Assembly (NCBI RefSeq): GCF_000621125.1
Contig: NZ_JHZC01000004.1
Coordinates: 558,001-622,000 of the forward strand
Length of the DNA: 64,000 nucleotides
Source of the DNA: Maribacter antarcticus DSM 21422
Lineage (GTDB): Bacteria > Bacteroidota > Bacteroidia > Flavobacteriales > Flavobacteriaceae
Reading direction: 5' to 3'
In this document: positions 53,458 through 60,931 of the stretch, in pieces
Layout of the letters: every line of letters starts with the position of its first letter
Numbering within the stretch: the stretch's first letter is position 1
The notes under the pieces: generated by a model
The model's database searches: none
Told to the model about the DNA's origin: nothing
The model's input: the letters and a program-made list of their open reading frames with translations, nothing else
Translations under genes and position numbers: made by a program

Positions 53458-54552
53458 TTATTCAGCTTCTTCAAACTCAATTATATTAAAACTTTCTTTA
53501 TTGTCAAATTTTGTCTTCCAAGTTTGTTTGGTTAGTCTTCCATCATTAATCCCTTTAATTATCATTTCAGCCCAAGCATCTTGATATAGGTAATCCTTAT
53601 GAGCTTCATCATAATGACAATAATTGATATTCGTATCAAATGGGTCGTCAATATCATTTCCGCTTGCTGGTCTAATTTTAAAGCAGCAATACAGGCATTT
53701 ATGGTCAAAATGATTAATTGTAAAATCTATTTCTGAATTAATTTTGACAAGTACATCTCCTGGTTTTATTTTTCCTGGATTTATTGCTTCCTTTTTCACT
53801 ACTTTATCTTTAATAATAGCAGTAACTTTTTCATAGTTGGCTCTATCCGCTTCTGAAAGGGAATTCCAGTTTACAAATTCGACAGCTAAATCACTTCTAT
53901 TAGTGTTAGATATTTTTGGAACTTGTATTAGTTTAATACTGTATTCCTGAGTGTTAAATATTTCATCAGTCAATGAAGTCCTATAATTATCAATAAATGC
54001 CTTCAATTCCTTAACCTCTTTTGATAGTAATTTCTTACTTGCTTCAATTTGTGATTTTTTCCTTAATCTCGAAAACTGAATTGAAAAAGACAAACTTTCA
54101 TTCAAGGCATAATCTTCACCAAAAAAATCAATTAAAGTGTTTTCATAATTATATAGAAATGCTTGGCATTCACCAAAAATCATTACTCCAATTTCATCTC
54201 TATCAATATGTCTGTGTTCAATTTTATTCCGAAGCTTAATAAAAAAACTTAAGTTTGATTTTATAGGATTATCAAGACTTCCATATTTCGTGATACAAGT
54301 TTTAAGTTCCCAAGACTTTTTCTCTCCATCAATTGTTTGATATCGACCATTTGAGTTTTTGTGAAAATACCTCTCTCCAATTGTATGATTAAAATGTGCG
54401 TGAAATAGGCGAGTCCAAGCAATTATCATTTGTGTAATAAATCCTTCAACTCGAAAAGGTGTTCTCGGTTTATTGTAAATTTCAACCGCTAATAAAGCAG
54501 CTTCAATTGAGCTTTCAAGCGTGGACTTAGTTTTGCCTTTTCTTAAACTCAT
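53458..54552 (-). CDS. DUF3644 domain protein
   Basis: Protein of 364 aa. Residues 1-170 match DUF3644: LESSIEAALLAVEIYNKPRTPFRVEGFI, then FFIKLRNKIEHRHID and MIFGECQAFLYNYENTLI, an all-alpha HEPN-like arrangement with an RxxxxH-like element (RNKIEH). The C-terminal half (INPGKIKPGDVLVKIN onwards, with CLYCCFKIRPASG) is probably a DNA- or RNA-binding winged-helix region. DUF3644 proteins occur in accessory islands and some are suspected of defence or toxin roles; this is not established. It starts 4 bp after the stop of a PD-(D/E)XK-like nuclease gene, so both are expressed together. AT-rich compared with purL and yedK. Confidence 0.7.
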   Translation of the reverse strand: MSLRKGKTKSTLESSIEAALLAVEIYNKPRTPFRVEGFITQMIIAWTRLFHAHFNHTIGERYFHKNSNGRYQTIDGEKKSWELKTCITKYGSLDNPIKSNLSFFIKLRNKIEHRHIDRDEIGVMIFGECQAFLYNYENTLIDFFGEDYALNESLSFSIQFSRLRKKSQIEASKKLLSKEVKELKAFIDNYRTSLTDEIFNTQEYSIKLIQVPKISNTNRSDLAVEFVNWNSLSEADRANYEKVTAIIKDKVVKKEAINPGKIKPGDVLVKINSEIDFTINHFDHKCLYCCFKIRPASGNDIDDPFDTNINYCHYDEAHKDYLYQDAWAEMIIKGINDGRLTKQTWKTKFDNKESFNIIEFEEAE

Positions 54553-54556
54553 TCAG

Positions 54557-55468
54557 TTATTTTTTATTCTTTTTAATAGACTGTTTTACAAGGCTTAATA
54601 TGTATTCCAAATTTTCATCATCTTTGATTTGTATTTCAAAATCTCCATTTCCCCAATGTCCAGTTGTTGAAACATCTCTTGTAATTCCTTTTGTGTCGTC
54701 AAGTTCTCCTTTACTTATATTAATCCACATTTTCAATGCTTTTTTCTGTGGTAAAATGTCAATTACATTTCTACCAGCAACAAAGGCGATATATTTCTTT
54801 TTTGGCTTGATTTCAAGATTGTCTAAATTCTGAATTGCACTTTTAAATTTCTCGTAGAGTTCTTTTATTTCTTCACTTACATTTTTTAAATGCTCTTGTT
54901 CTGAATAGACTTTTATTTCTTTAGCAACATTGTCAATCGTTTTATCTGCTTTGGAAATTATTTTAATACTTTCTTGTGCCCCAGCCTTTTGAATTTGTTC
55001 GTAAGAGACTGTTGTATTTTCAAATCTTTTAACTTCCCATAATTCAATTGGTAAATCTTTGAAATTTATTGCTTCTCTTTGGTAGTTAGTAAATGCAGGT
55101 GAAACAAATAACACTCTCGATTGCGACCAATCTACGTCAGTCCGTTTTAATGTTTTGTCGAGATTTTCATTAAATTCTAAAATGAAGTCCGCTTTATTAT
55201 TTAGCATTAAAGACAAGTAAGCGTAACCTTGGTCAATTACACTAAAATTTTTATCCCGTTTGTATTCGATAATCACGAAGGCGTTTGCTTCTTTATCAAA
55301 AGCAAGAGTGTCAATTCGAAAATTATTTAGGGCAAATTCAGATTTTACAAATTCAAGTCCGAAAATTGTTTTCAAATTATTTTCCGTTAATTCTTGGATT
55401 TCCTTTTCAAGTCGAAATGGCTTTTCTTTTATGTACTCTAATTTCTTTTCTATTTTGTATAATGCCAT
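54557..55468 (-). CDS. PD-(D/E)XK nuclease-like / DUF5655 protein
   Basis: Protein of 303 aa. The N-terminal domain (about 1-170) looks like a PD-(D/E)XK or NucS-like endonuclease: an acidic Asp in FRIDTLAFD followed by the ExK strand FVIIEYKRDKN, then QGYAYLSLML. The C-terminal domain (about 200-303), with YIAFVAGRNVIDILPQKKALKMWIN and GHWGNGDFEI, matches the DUF5655 fold that often follows such nucleases. It could cut DNA, perhaps as a restriction-like activity with the DUF3644 partner downstream (4-bp gap). No methyltransferase is nearby. The ATG lies 34 bp from the end of the repeat at 55503, so the repeat may supply its promoter or be the preceding cassette's boundary. Confidence 0.7.
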   Translation of the reverse strand: MALYKIEKKLEYIKEKPFRLEKEIQELTENNLKTIFGLEFVKSEFALNNFRIDTLAFDKEANAFVIIEYKRDKNFSVIDQGYAYLSLMLNNKADFILEFNENLDKTLKRTDVDWSQSRVLFVSPAFTNYQREAINFKDLPIELWEVKRFENTTVSYEQIQKAGAQESIKIISKADKTIDNVAKEIKVYSEQEHLKNVSEEIKELYEKFKSAIQNLDNLEIKPKKKYIAFVAGRNVIDILPQKKALKMWINISKGELDDTKGITRDVSTTGHWGNGDFEIQIKDDENLEYILSLVKQSIKKNKK

Positions 55469-55502
55469 TTAGTTCTCGTTTTTTTTAATGAATGCCAACA
55501 AA

Positions 55503-55885
55503 GGGCTAACAGTACCTTTTCATTCAATTCATCAAAAATGAGTACTATTTATTATACGACTAAAATAAAAAATAAAAAGATTACATGTTACAGATATCCG
55601 TAATGGGCACAAAAAAATAAAGGGTGACGCTTAGCAGCGGTCATTCTACGCAAAACAAAAGAGCTAGGTCAATACCCTATCGGTCTCACAAGACCCGAAG
55701 GTAATGCGCTTCAAAATACGCATAGGAGCACTAGGGGGTAGCCTAAGCCTACACTAGTAGCTACTGCCGAGGGTGAATAGCGCTTTGGTCTGCTGATTTA
55801 CGCACCGCTGTATATAGACTCTTATGTTGTTTAGTGTGAGAGGCGCATCGTCAGCTTTGCAACTTACCGGCGTCTAATTGATTAT
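55503..55885 (-). repeat. Cassette-type repeat, copy R1
   Basis: First of three copies. The core (55503-55638) has complementary tips: GGGCTAAC (55503-55510) and GCTTAGC (55629-55635), and a central near-palindrome TTACAGATATCCGTAA (55588-55603). Beyond the core, homology with copy R2 goes on to about 55885, with the identical block CGCTTCAAAATACGCATAGG. The repeat stands 34 bp upstream of the nuclease-like gene. Length and complementary ends fit an integron attC-like structure, but typical attC core bases (RYYYAAC/GTTRRRY) match only in part. Confidence 0.7.
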
Positions 55886-55894
55886 CTTCTGTGA

Positions 55895-56110
55895 TTATTT
55901 CACTTTCAGTTCATCAATTTCCTTTGAAACTTCAGCTAATTTTTCTCTTATCGGTTTGATATATGTAAGTTTTTCACATTTAAGAACTCTCAGTAAATTT
56001 TCTTAAATTTTATTTATCGGATTTTGAGAATCACTAATCTTGTCCTTTAATTTTTTAATATCACTCTTAAACGAGTTATTTGAATAAGTTAGATTTTGAA
56101 TTTTATCAAT
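55895..56110 (-). pseudogene. Open coiled-coil frame behind the UDG-like gene
   Basis: The reading frame of the gene at 56111-56758 stays open behind its TAA for 72 codons with one further TAA: IDKIQNLTYSNNSFKSD and KKLKDKISDSQN, stop, then ENLLRVLKCEKLTYIKPIRE and KLAEVSKEIDELKVK ending at TAA 55895-55897. The composition is coiled-coil-like. It could be the lost C-terminus of the upstream gene (two nonsense mutations) or a separate relic. In AT-rich DNA a chance frame of this size is possible. Confidence 0.35.
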
Positions 56111-56758
56111 TTACTTTTTTAAAGCGTCATATGCTTTTAAAATATCTTCGAAATATTCCTTACCAGCAATTCTTGCATTTGGATGATATGCATCAATATA
56201 AATTCTATCTGCTTTTGCTATTGCATGACAAGTGCCAAAAATGTTCATTTGGTTTAAACCTAAGTCATTTTTAAAAAAACGATAAGTATTTCCAAAAATT
56301 ACTACATCTGGATTAAACTCGACAATTTGATTGATTAATAATTCTTTAGATTTTAAGAAATGTTCATTTAACTCTGATTCAACAGATTTTGAGCCGCCAC
56401 CAACTTTTTTAATGTTTATGTAAGCGATTTGCTTTAATACGTTAATAATACTCGGCTCATCTTTTGGATAAGGCATGTTTTCCCATTCTGTTTGATTTAA
56501 AATCCCATTTGTGACATAAATGATATTGCTAAAGGTTTTTTCCCAACCTTTTCGGATACCATATTCTGTTTTTAAATTATTTATGGCATCTCTTAAATCA
56601 TATGATTCCTCTTCTCCTGTGCTATTTGCATCTTTTAAAATCCATAATATTTTAGGTTCAGCTTTTTCATAATCCTTTTCGCTTACAATACCGTCAAAAA
56701 TTGGTGGTTTTCCAAAATGCTCTCCAATCCTTTCAATTTCTTTATCAAAGTTTTTCAT
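56111..56758 (-). CDS. Uracil-DNA-glycosylase-fold-like protein
   Basis: Protein of 215 aa without signal peptide. Segments typical for the uracil-DNA glycosylase superfamily fold are KILWILKDANSTGEEE near residue 35 (P-loop-like first strand and turn), FNPDVVIFGNTYRFF near 150, and IYIDAYHPNARI near 190 (the histidine-containing final motif). The first motif lacks the usual water-activating Asp-Pro pattern of true UDGs, so glycosylase activity is doubtful; small relatives of this fold have unknown roles in accessory islands. The ATG lies 34 bp from repeat R2, the same spacing seen for the nuclease-like gene and R1. Confidence 0.5.
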   Translation of the reverse strand: MKNFDKEIERIGEHFGKPPIFDGIVSEKDYEKAEPKILWILKDANSTGEEESYDLRDAINNLKTEYGIRKGWEKTFSNIIYVTNGILNQTEWENMPYPKDEPSIINVLKQIAYINIKKVGGGSKSVESELNEHFLKSKELLINQIVEFNPDVVIFGNTYRFFKNDLGLNQMNIFGTCHAIAKADRIYIDAYHPNARIAGKEYFEDILKAYDALKK

Positions 56759-56792
56759 TAGTAGTTAAGTTTTTTAAAATTACTTACAACGA

Positions 56793-57215
56793 CAGGCTAA
56801 CAGTACCTTTTCATTCGCTTTATCGAAAATGGGCACTATGTTATTGTCAACTAAAATAAAAAAACAAAAGAACTACCTGTTACGGATATCCGTAATGGGC
56901 ACAAAAAAATTAGGGGTGACGCTTAGCAGCGGTCATCGTACGTACAAGAAATGAGCTAGGGTAATACGCTAGCGGTCATACGAGTACGGAAGGCAATGCG
57001 CTTCAAAATACGCATAGGAGCACTACGGGGAGCCTACGTCTACATTAGAAGCTAGTGCATAAGGTGAATAGCACGCTGGTCTGCTGCTTTAGGAACTGCC
57101 GTATATGCTGGTGCGCTTGTAAAGGTGAAAGCACCAAGCGAAGCGCTCATAGGTAGGGTAGTGCGAGCGGCGCACCGTGGGTTTTAACGCTCACGGCCGT
57201 CTGCTCGATTAGCGG
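56793..57215 (-). repeat. Cassette-type repeat, copy R2
   Basis: Second copy. Core 56793-56930 with GGCTAAC (56795-56801) and GCTTAGC (56921-56927); its central palindrome TTACGGATATCCGTAA (56880-56895) is perfect over 16 bp. The part shared only with R1 continues to about 57215, close to the esterase stop at 57222. R1 and R2 are similar over some 380-420 bp with indels; R2 carries an extra GC-rich stretch near 57130-57190 (GTGCGAGCGGCGCACC). Confidence 0.75.
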
Positions 57216-57221
57216 CTGGCT

Positions 57222-58262
57222 TTAGTGCTCTTCCGTTTTTCTAATCATAAAATCTACAAAACGTTCTCCGCTCGGGTCTTGGTCATAGCCATGATAAACT
57301 TTGTTTGGTATGCCTATACTATCGCCCCATTTCTTTAATATTCGGGCGTGAAAGGAATGGTGGTTTAAGATATTGGACTGGGTAGGTTCTACCACTGGTG
57401 TTTGGGGGTTGGAAACCCAAAATTCAGGGTCGTCCGCACTCATCATAGCCAACATATCTACTTTTTGTCTATATGCTTCTACTCGGTCTGAATAAAACTC
57501 GTTCAATGAATCCATACCGTAAAATGAATTAAATCTTGGAATCATATCAGGATCTTGTTGAAAATACCATTGCCAAGTAAAATTATAATCTTTAAAAATA
57601 TCCGTGACATAACGTTCCAAATCATAAGAAGCCTGGGTCGCTTTAACGGCAATGCCCTTTACGCGGGTAGATTCCTTAAAAACGGGATCAGGATTTGAGG
57701 GGTCGTTCATATCATCTGAAAATGCCAACCATGCTGCAGTGCCACCTCCCGCAGAACTTCCGCAAAGTACAATATTGTTTTTGTCTATATTTAGAGCGTT
57801 GCTCATATACCTAATGTATTGTAGACAACGTTTGCTGTCGTTTAGGGGTTTAAGCACCCCGTCTGTATCTCCCTCAAAGGTTAAAAGCCGGTAATTAATG
57901 GATGCGAAGGCTATTTTATTGGTTAGCAAAGTTCTTATTTCGGTGGGAAAATCCCAACTTCCGTTCCACATAACAGCATATGGATTTTCTTTTTTCCCAC
58001 CCAAAAATCCTCCTCCGTGTATATATATGACCAACGGTGTTGGTACGGCAGAATTAGGAATGAAAATGTCAAAAGTATTTTTTGGATATGATCCATAAGA
58101 AATATCTTTTGAAAATTTAACATCCATTCCATTCAATTCAATTGGAGAGGGACTGTACTCCAAGGTGGTATTTTCAATCTCTTGCCCGTTAATAGCGTCA
58201 TTTGTATTGCAGGAGTGCAACAACAATAAAGGAATTAAAATAGTTAATAATTTATAGTTCAT
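57222..58262 (-). CDS. Alpha/beta-hydrolase (HSL-type esterase) lipoprotein
   Basis: Lipoprotein of 346 aa (LLHSC, Cys near residue 18). The esterase oxyanion motif is YIHGGGFLGGKK near residue 80, and the nucleophilic serine is in LCGSSAGGGTAAW near residue 168. A C-terminal histidine candidate is in LNHHSFHARIL. The combination HGGG plus GxSxG fits the hormone-sensitive-lipase-like carboxylesterases. It probably deacylates small esters or acetylated carbohydrates in the periplasm or at the surface, in line with the neighbouring sulfatase and sialidase-like genes. It lies upstream, on the minus strand, of repeat R2. Confidence 0.8.
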   Translation of the reverse strand: MNYKLLTILIPLLLLHSCNTNDAINGQEIENTTLEYSPSPIELNGMDVKFSKDISYGSYPKNTFDIFIPNSAVPTPLVIYIHGGGFLGGKKENPYAVMWNGSWDFPTEIRTLLTNKIAFASINYRLLTFEGDTDGVLKPLNDSKRCLQYIRYMSNALNIDKNNIVLCGSSAGGGTAAWLAFSDDMNDPSNPDPVFKESTRVKGIAVKATQASYDLERYVTDIFKDYNFTWQWYFQQDPDMIPRFNSFYGMDSLNEFYSDRVEAYRQKVDMLAMMSADDPEFWVSNPQTPVVEPTQSNILNHHSFHARILKKWGDSIGIPNKVYHGYDQDPSGERFVDFMIRKTEEH

Positions 58263-58406
58263 TTGTGTTAGTTTATCATTTTAGACAATTTGATTGCTAA
58301 ATAGTTTAACGCCTTTTATATTTAGTTTTATAAACTACGTTTGCCTTTTGATATTTTTTGTAGTACCAATTTTTATTTTCTATGTTTAGTTTTTAATAGT
58401 GCTTCC

Positions 58407-58662
58407 TTATTCAGCTTGCCGTTAACGGGCGTTTTTGCAGCAACGCCATTTGGATTAAAAATAATGAATCGATTGGGATTTAGGGCGTAGCTAAAGTGCT
58501 TTTCTCCGTTTTATCTGAATGGGGATGCGGCATCTGGAATAAAAGGAAGTCTGGCTTAGGGGCCAATATTTCCTGTAACAGGGACACCCCTTTTTAGCCT
58601 GTCTTTCAATACTTTTATGTCAAGAATGGACACAAGTCTTTTGAGATTGTAGCATACCATTA
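58407..58662 (-). repeat. 256-bp direct repeat flanking the sulfatase, copy A
   Basis: Copy A of a 256-bp repeat that recurs in the same orientation at 60601-60856. By eye about 8 substitutions and no indels separate them (about 97% identity). Read on the minus strand it contains the tail of a transposase (58556-58660), then a continued frame with two TAA codons, including NGEKHFSYALNPNRFIIFNP. The two copies bracket the sulfatase gene. Confidence 0.85.
58556..58660 (-). mobile_element. IS1182-like transposase C-terminal relic, copy A
   Basis: The minus strand encodes MVCYNLKRLVSILDIKVLKD and RLKRGVPV before a TAA. This matches the end of DDE transposases of the IS1182/DUF772 type, where a MxxYNLxR helix closes the protein. 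Upstream of the first Met the sequence switches to an IS30-type transposase on the opposite strand, so this is a truncated remnant. Confidence 0.55.
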
Positions 58663-58912
58663 TAAAATAGCTAAAGACTTTAATGTAAAAACTTACGTTA
58701 CAAGACCTTATACTTCTTAAGACAAAGGAACTGTAGAAAATAGCATAGGTGCCATAAGAAGGTTTTTTCCAAAGAAAACAGACCTGAGAGAAACCGCAGA
58801 CCAAAGAATATAAGAAGTAGAAAAATTGCTAGATTAGAAACCCATTAGAAAATTTAATTATAGTAACCCTATTGAAGTCCTAAAAGATAAGTGTGTTACC
58901 CTTATGGGTTGA
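58661..58912 (+). mobile_element. IS30-family transposase C-terminal relic
   Basis: In one + strand frame: KIAKDFNVKTYVTRPYTS, stop, DKGTVENSIGAIRRFFPKKT, then two more stops, KPIRKFNYSNPIEVLKDK and TGA at 58910-58912. The pattern (RPYxS, xKGTxENxxGxxRxFFPKxTD, PRKxxxYxxPxEV) is that of the IS30 DDE transposase C-terminus. Three in-frame stops and the missing N-terminus make it a pseudogene. It ends 20 bp before the sulfatase ATG and abuts the direct repeat copy A. Confidence 0.7.
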
Positions 58913-58932
58913 ACTCTGCAAATTTTAAAACA

Positions 58933-60549
58933 ATGAAAAAAAAATTATTAGGTAGTGGCTTCATCAAACTATTGTATCTGGGATTCATAGGGCTTATCTT
59001 ATATTTTATAGGGTCTCAGGCTTTCTCATGGGATAGTCAAAAAGACGAATTACAGGGGCATACGATTGACATCCCGCAGCAAAAAGATAAGCGCATGAAC
59101 GTGTTGTTTTTGATGGCCGATCAATTTCGGGGTGACTACATGGGTGTTGCGGGAGCAGATTTTGTTATAACGCCTCATATTGATAAGCTGGCAACTGAGG
59201 GGGTTTCGTTCAATAATGGCTATGTTTCCGTTCCATCTTGCTTACCGGCAAGAGCGAGTATTTTGACAGGAATGAGCCCTTGGGGCCATGGACAGCTAGG
59301 ATATACAGAGATTCCTGAATATCCTTATGAACTACCAAAAATATTTAACAAGGCAGGCTATTTTACTAAAGCTATAGGTAAAAACCATTTCCATCCTATG
59401 CGAAATACACATGGTTATCAATCCGTCGAGTTGGAAGAAGGATGGTACACTGAAACAAAACCCAATGAAGAACAAAGTGATTATGTCAATTGGTTTAGAA
59501 GTGAATTGCCAGAAAAGGATATAAACGCCACAGGGCTTGGATATGTTGATCATAGAGGAGAAAAAACCTTTCCCTTTGAAGAGAAATATCATCCTACCCA
59601 TTGGACAGCGCAGAGAGCAATAGAATTTCTAAAAACACAAGATACAAATCAGCCGTGGTTATTAAAGGTGTCTTTTCAAAGACCACACCCTCCCTTTGAT
59701 CCGCCCGAACGCTGGATGAAAGCGTATAAAAACGTTAACATTCCGCTTCCAAAAGTGGGCAAATGGTCAACTAAAAAATATGGCAACATGATTGGTTCAT
59801 TGACAGAAACGCCCAATGCCACGTCAGGGAATTTTCCGATGGAAGAAATCATTGCTGCCAAACGTACGTACTGTGCCGCTATTTCATTTGTTGATGAACA
59901 AATAGGAAGAGTATTGGAAACCTTACGCGCAAGAGGTGAACTTGAAAACACCATTATTCTTTTTACCTCAGATCATGGAGATATGATGGGTGATCAACAT
60001 ATGTGGCGCAAATGCAGGCCTTATGAAGGGTCTTCACGAATACCTATGATTGTTCGCTGGCCTGAAAATGGCTCTATGGACTTTGCTAGAGGGCAATTGC
60101 GCGATGAGCTAGTAGAATTGAGAGACGTATTACCAACTTTTCTGGACGCCACAGGAATAAATAAACCAAACGTAATGGATGGAATGAGTATGTTGAATAT
60201 CTTACGCGAAGACGCTTGGAGAAGATATTTAGATTTGGAACATGCGCAAATTTACGAGAAAGATAATGCCTGGACAGCTCTTACGGACGGTCGGTATAAA
60301 TATATTTATTATACCTTAACAGGGCAACAACAATTATTTGATTTGAAGAATGATCCCAGCGAGTTATATGACTTAGCCTCTACTAAAATCCGCAATCATA
60401 ACGGTGAATTATTAAATAAGTGGAGGAAAAGAATGATTGACCATCTTAAGGTTAGAGGAGACGAATGGGTTCGTAACGGGGACTTGGTTGTCCAGGATCA
60501 ATCCATATATTATGGTAAAAATCATCCAAATCCAGGTTATCCAAGATGA
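58933..60549 (+). CDS. Sulfatase (S1, CxPAR formylglycine type), membrane-anchored
   Basis: Sulfatase of 538 aa. An N-terminal helix (about residues 9-30, FIKLLYLGFIGLILYFIG) serves as signal anchor. The S1 motif reads CLPARASILTG, with Cys103 as formylglycine precursor; it follows the metal-binding LMADQFRGDYMG. GKNHFHP takes the place of the usual GKWH motif, and TSDHGDMMGDQHMWRK supplies the later metal ligands. This CxPAR/ADQxRxD version is distinct from the CAPTR sulfatase at 19754. I chose the ATG at 58933; an in-frame ATG at 58891 lies inside the IS30 relic. The gene is bracketed by two direct repeats with transposase relics, suggesting it was carried in or is able to recombine out. 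Likely substrate: a sulfated glycan. Confidence 0.9.
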   Translation: MKKKLLGSGFIKLLYLGFIGLILYFIGSQAFSWDSQKDELQGHTIDIPQQKDKRMNVLFLMADQFRGDYMGVAGADFVITPHIDKLATEGVSFNNGYVSVPSCLPARASILTGMSPWGHGQLGYTEIPEYPYELPKIFNKAGYFTKAIGKNHFHPMRNTHGYQSVELEEGWYTETKPNEEQSDYVNWFRSELPEKDINATGLGYVDHRGEKTFPFEEKYHPTHWTAQRAIEFLKTQDTNQPWLLKVSFQRPHPPFDPPERWMKAYKNVNIPLPKVGKWSTKKYGNMIGSLTETPNATSGNFPMEEIIAAKRTYCAAISFVDEQIGRVLETLRARGELENTIILFTSDHGDMMGDQHMWRKCRPYEGSSRIPMIVRWPENGSMDFARGQLRDELVELRDVLPTFLDATGINKPNVMDGMSMLNILREDAWRRYLDLEHAQIYEKDNAWTALTDGRYKYIYYTLTGQQQLFDLKNDPSELYDLASTKIRNHNGELLNKWRKRMIDHLKVRGDEWVRNGDLVVQDQSIYYGKNHPNPGYPR

Positions 60550-60600
60550 TATCAGTAGTATGATTGTACTTTTTTCTTAATCCAACGAAAAATGTGTTTT

Positions 60601-60856
60601 TTATTCAGCTTGCTGTTAACGGGCGTTTTTGCAGCCACGCCATTTGGATTAAAAATAATGAATCGATTGGGATTTAGGGCGTAGCTAAAGTACTTTTCTC
60701 CGTTTTATCTGAATGGGGATGTGGCATCTAGAATAAAAGGAAGTCTGGCTTAAGGGTCAATATTTCCTCTAACAGGGACACCCCTTTTTAGCCTGTCTTT
60801 CAATACTTTTATGTCAAGAATGGACACAAGTCTTTTGAGATTGTAGCATACCATTA
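60601..60856 (-). repeat. 256-bp direct repeat flanking the sulfatase, copy B
   Basis: Copy B, offset 2194 bp from copy A, same orientation and same length. At the left it starts directly after non-repeated sequence (52 bp downstream of the sulfatase stop). At the right it runs into further IS1182-like sequence that copy A lacks. Confidence 0.85.
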
Positions 60857-60913
60857 ACATTGAAGCGCGGTACAGTCCTTACATTCTCTGCGGTCTTGGC
60901 TATTATTTTTATA
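60750..60913 (-). mobile_element. IS1182-like transposase relic, copy B
   Basis: Read on the minus strand: YKNNSQDRRECKDCTALQC (60913-60857), with a CxxC-type element typical for IS1182-like transposases, then after a frame change LMVCYNLKRLVSILDIKVLK and the stop at 60750. Compared with a full transposase there is an internal deletion between the cysteine motif and the C-terminal helix. This copy shows that the repeat tail belongs to an insertion sequence. Confidence 0.5.
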
Positions 60914-60931
60914 CCGTATTAACCGCTTTAT

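Noticed and set aside
55503-55885. R1/R2 as part of a CRISPR array or tandem repeat
   Set aside because: Copies are about 1.3 kb apart with genes between them, of 130-400 bp, and not regularly spaced.
58556-58804. An 82-residue minus-strand protein as a real gene
   Set aside because: Its first part is antisense to the IS30 relic and its second part is the IS1182-like transposase tail, so it is a chance fusion frame.
58891-58932. Upstream in-frame ATG for the sulfatase
   Set aside because: It lies within the IS30 relic; the ATG at 58933 directly gives a normal signal-anchor sequence.
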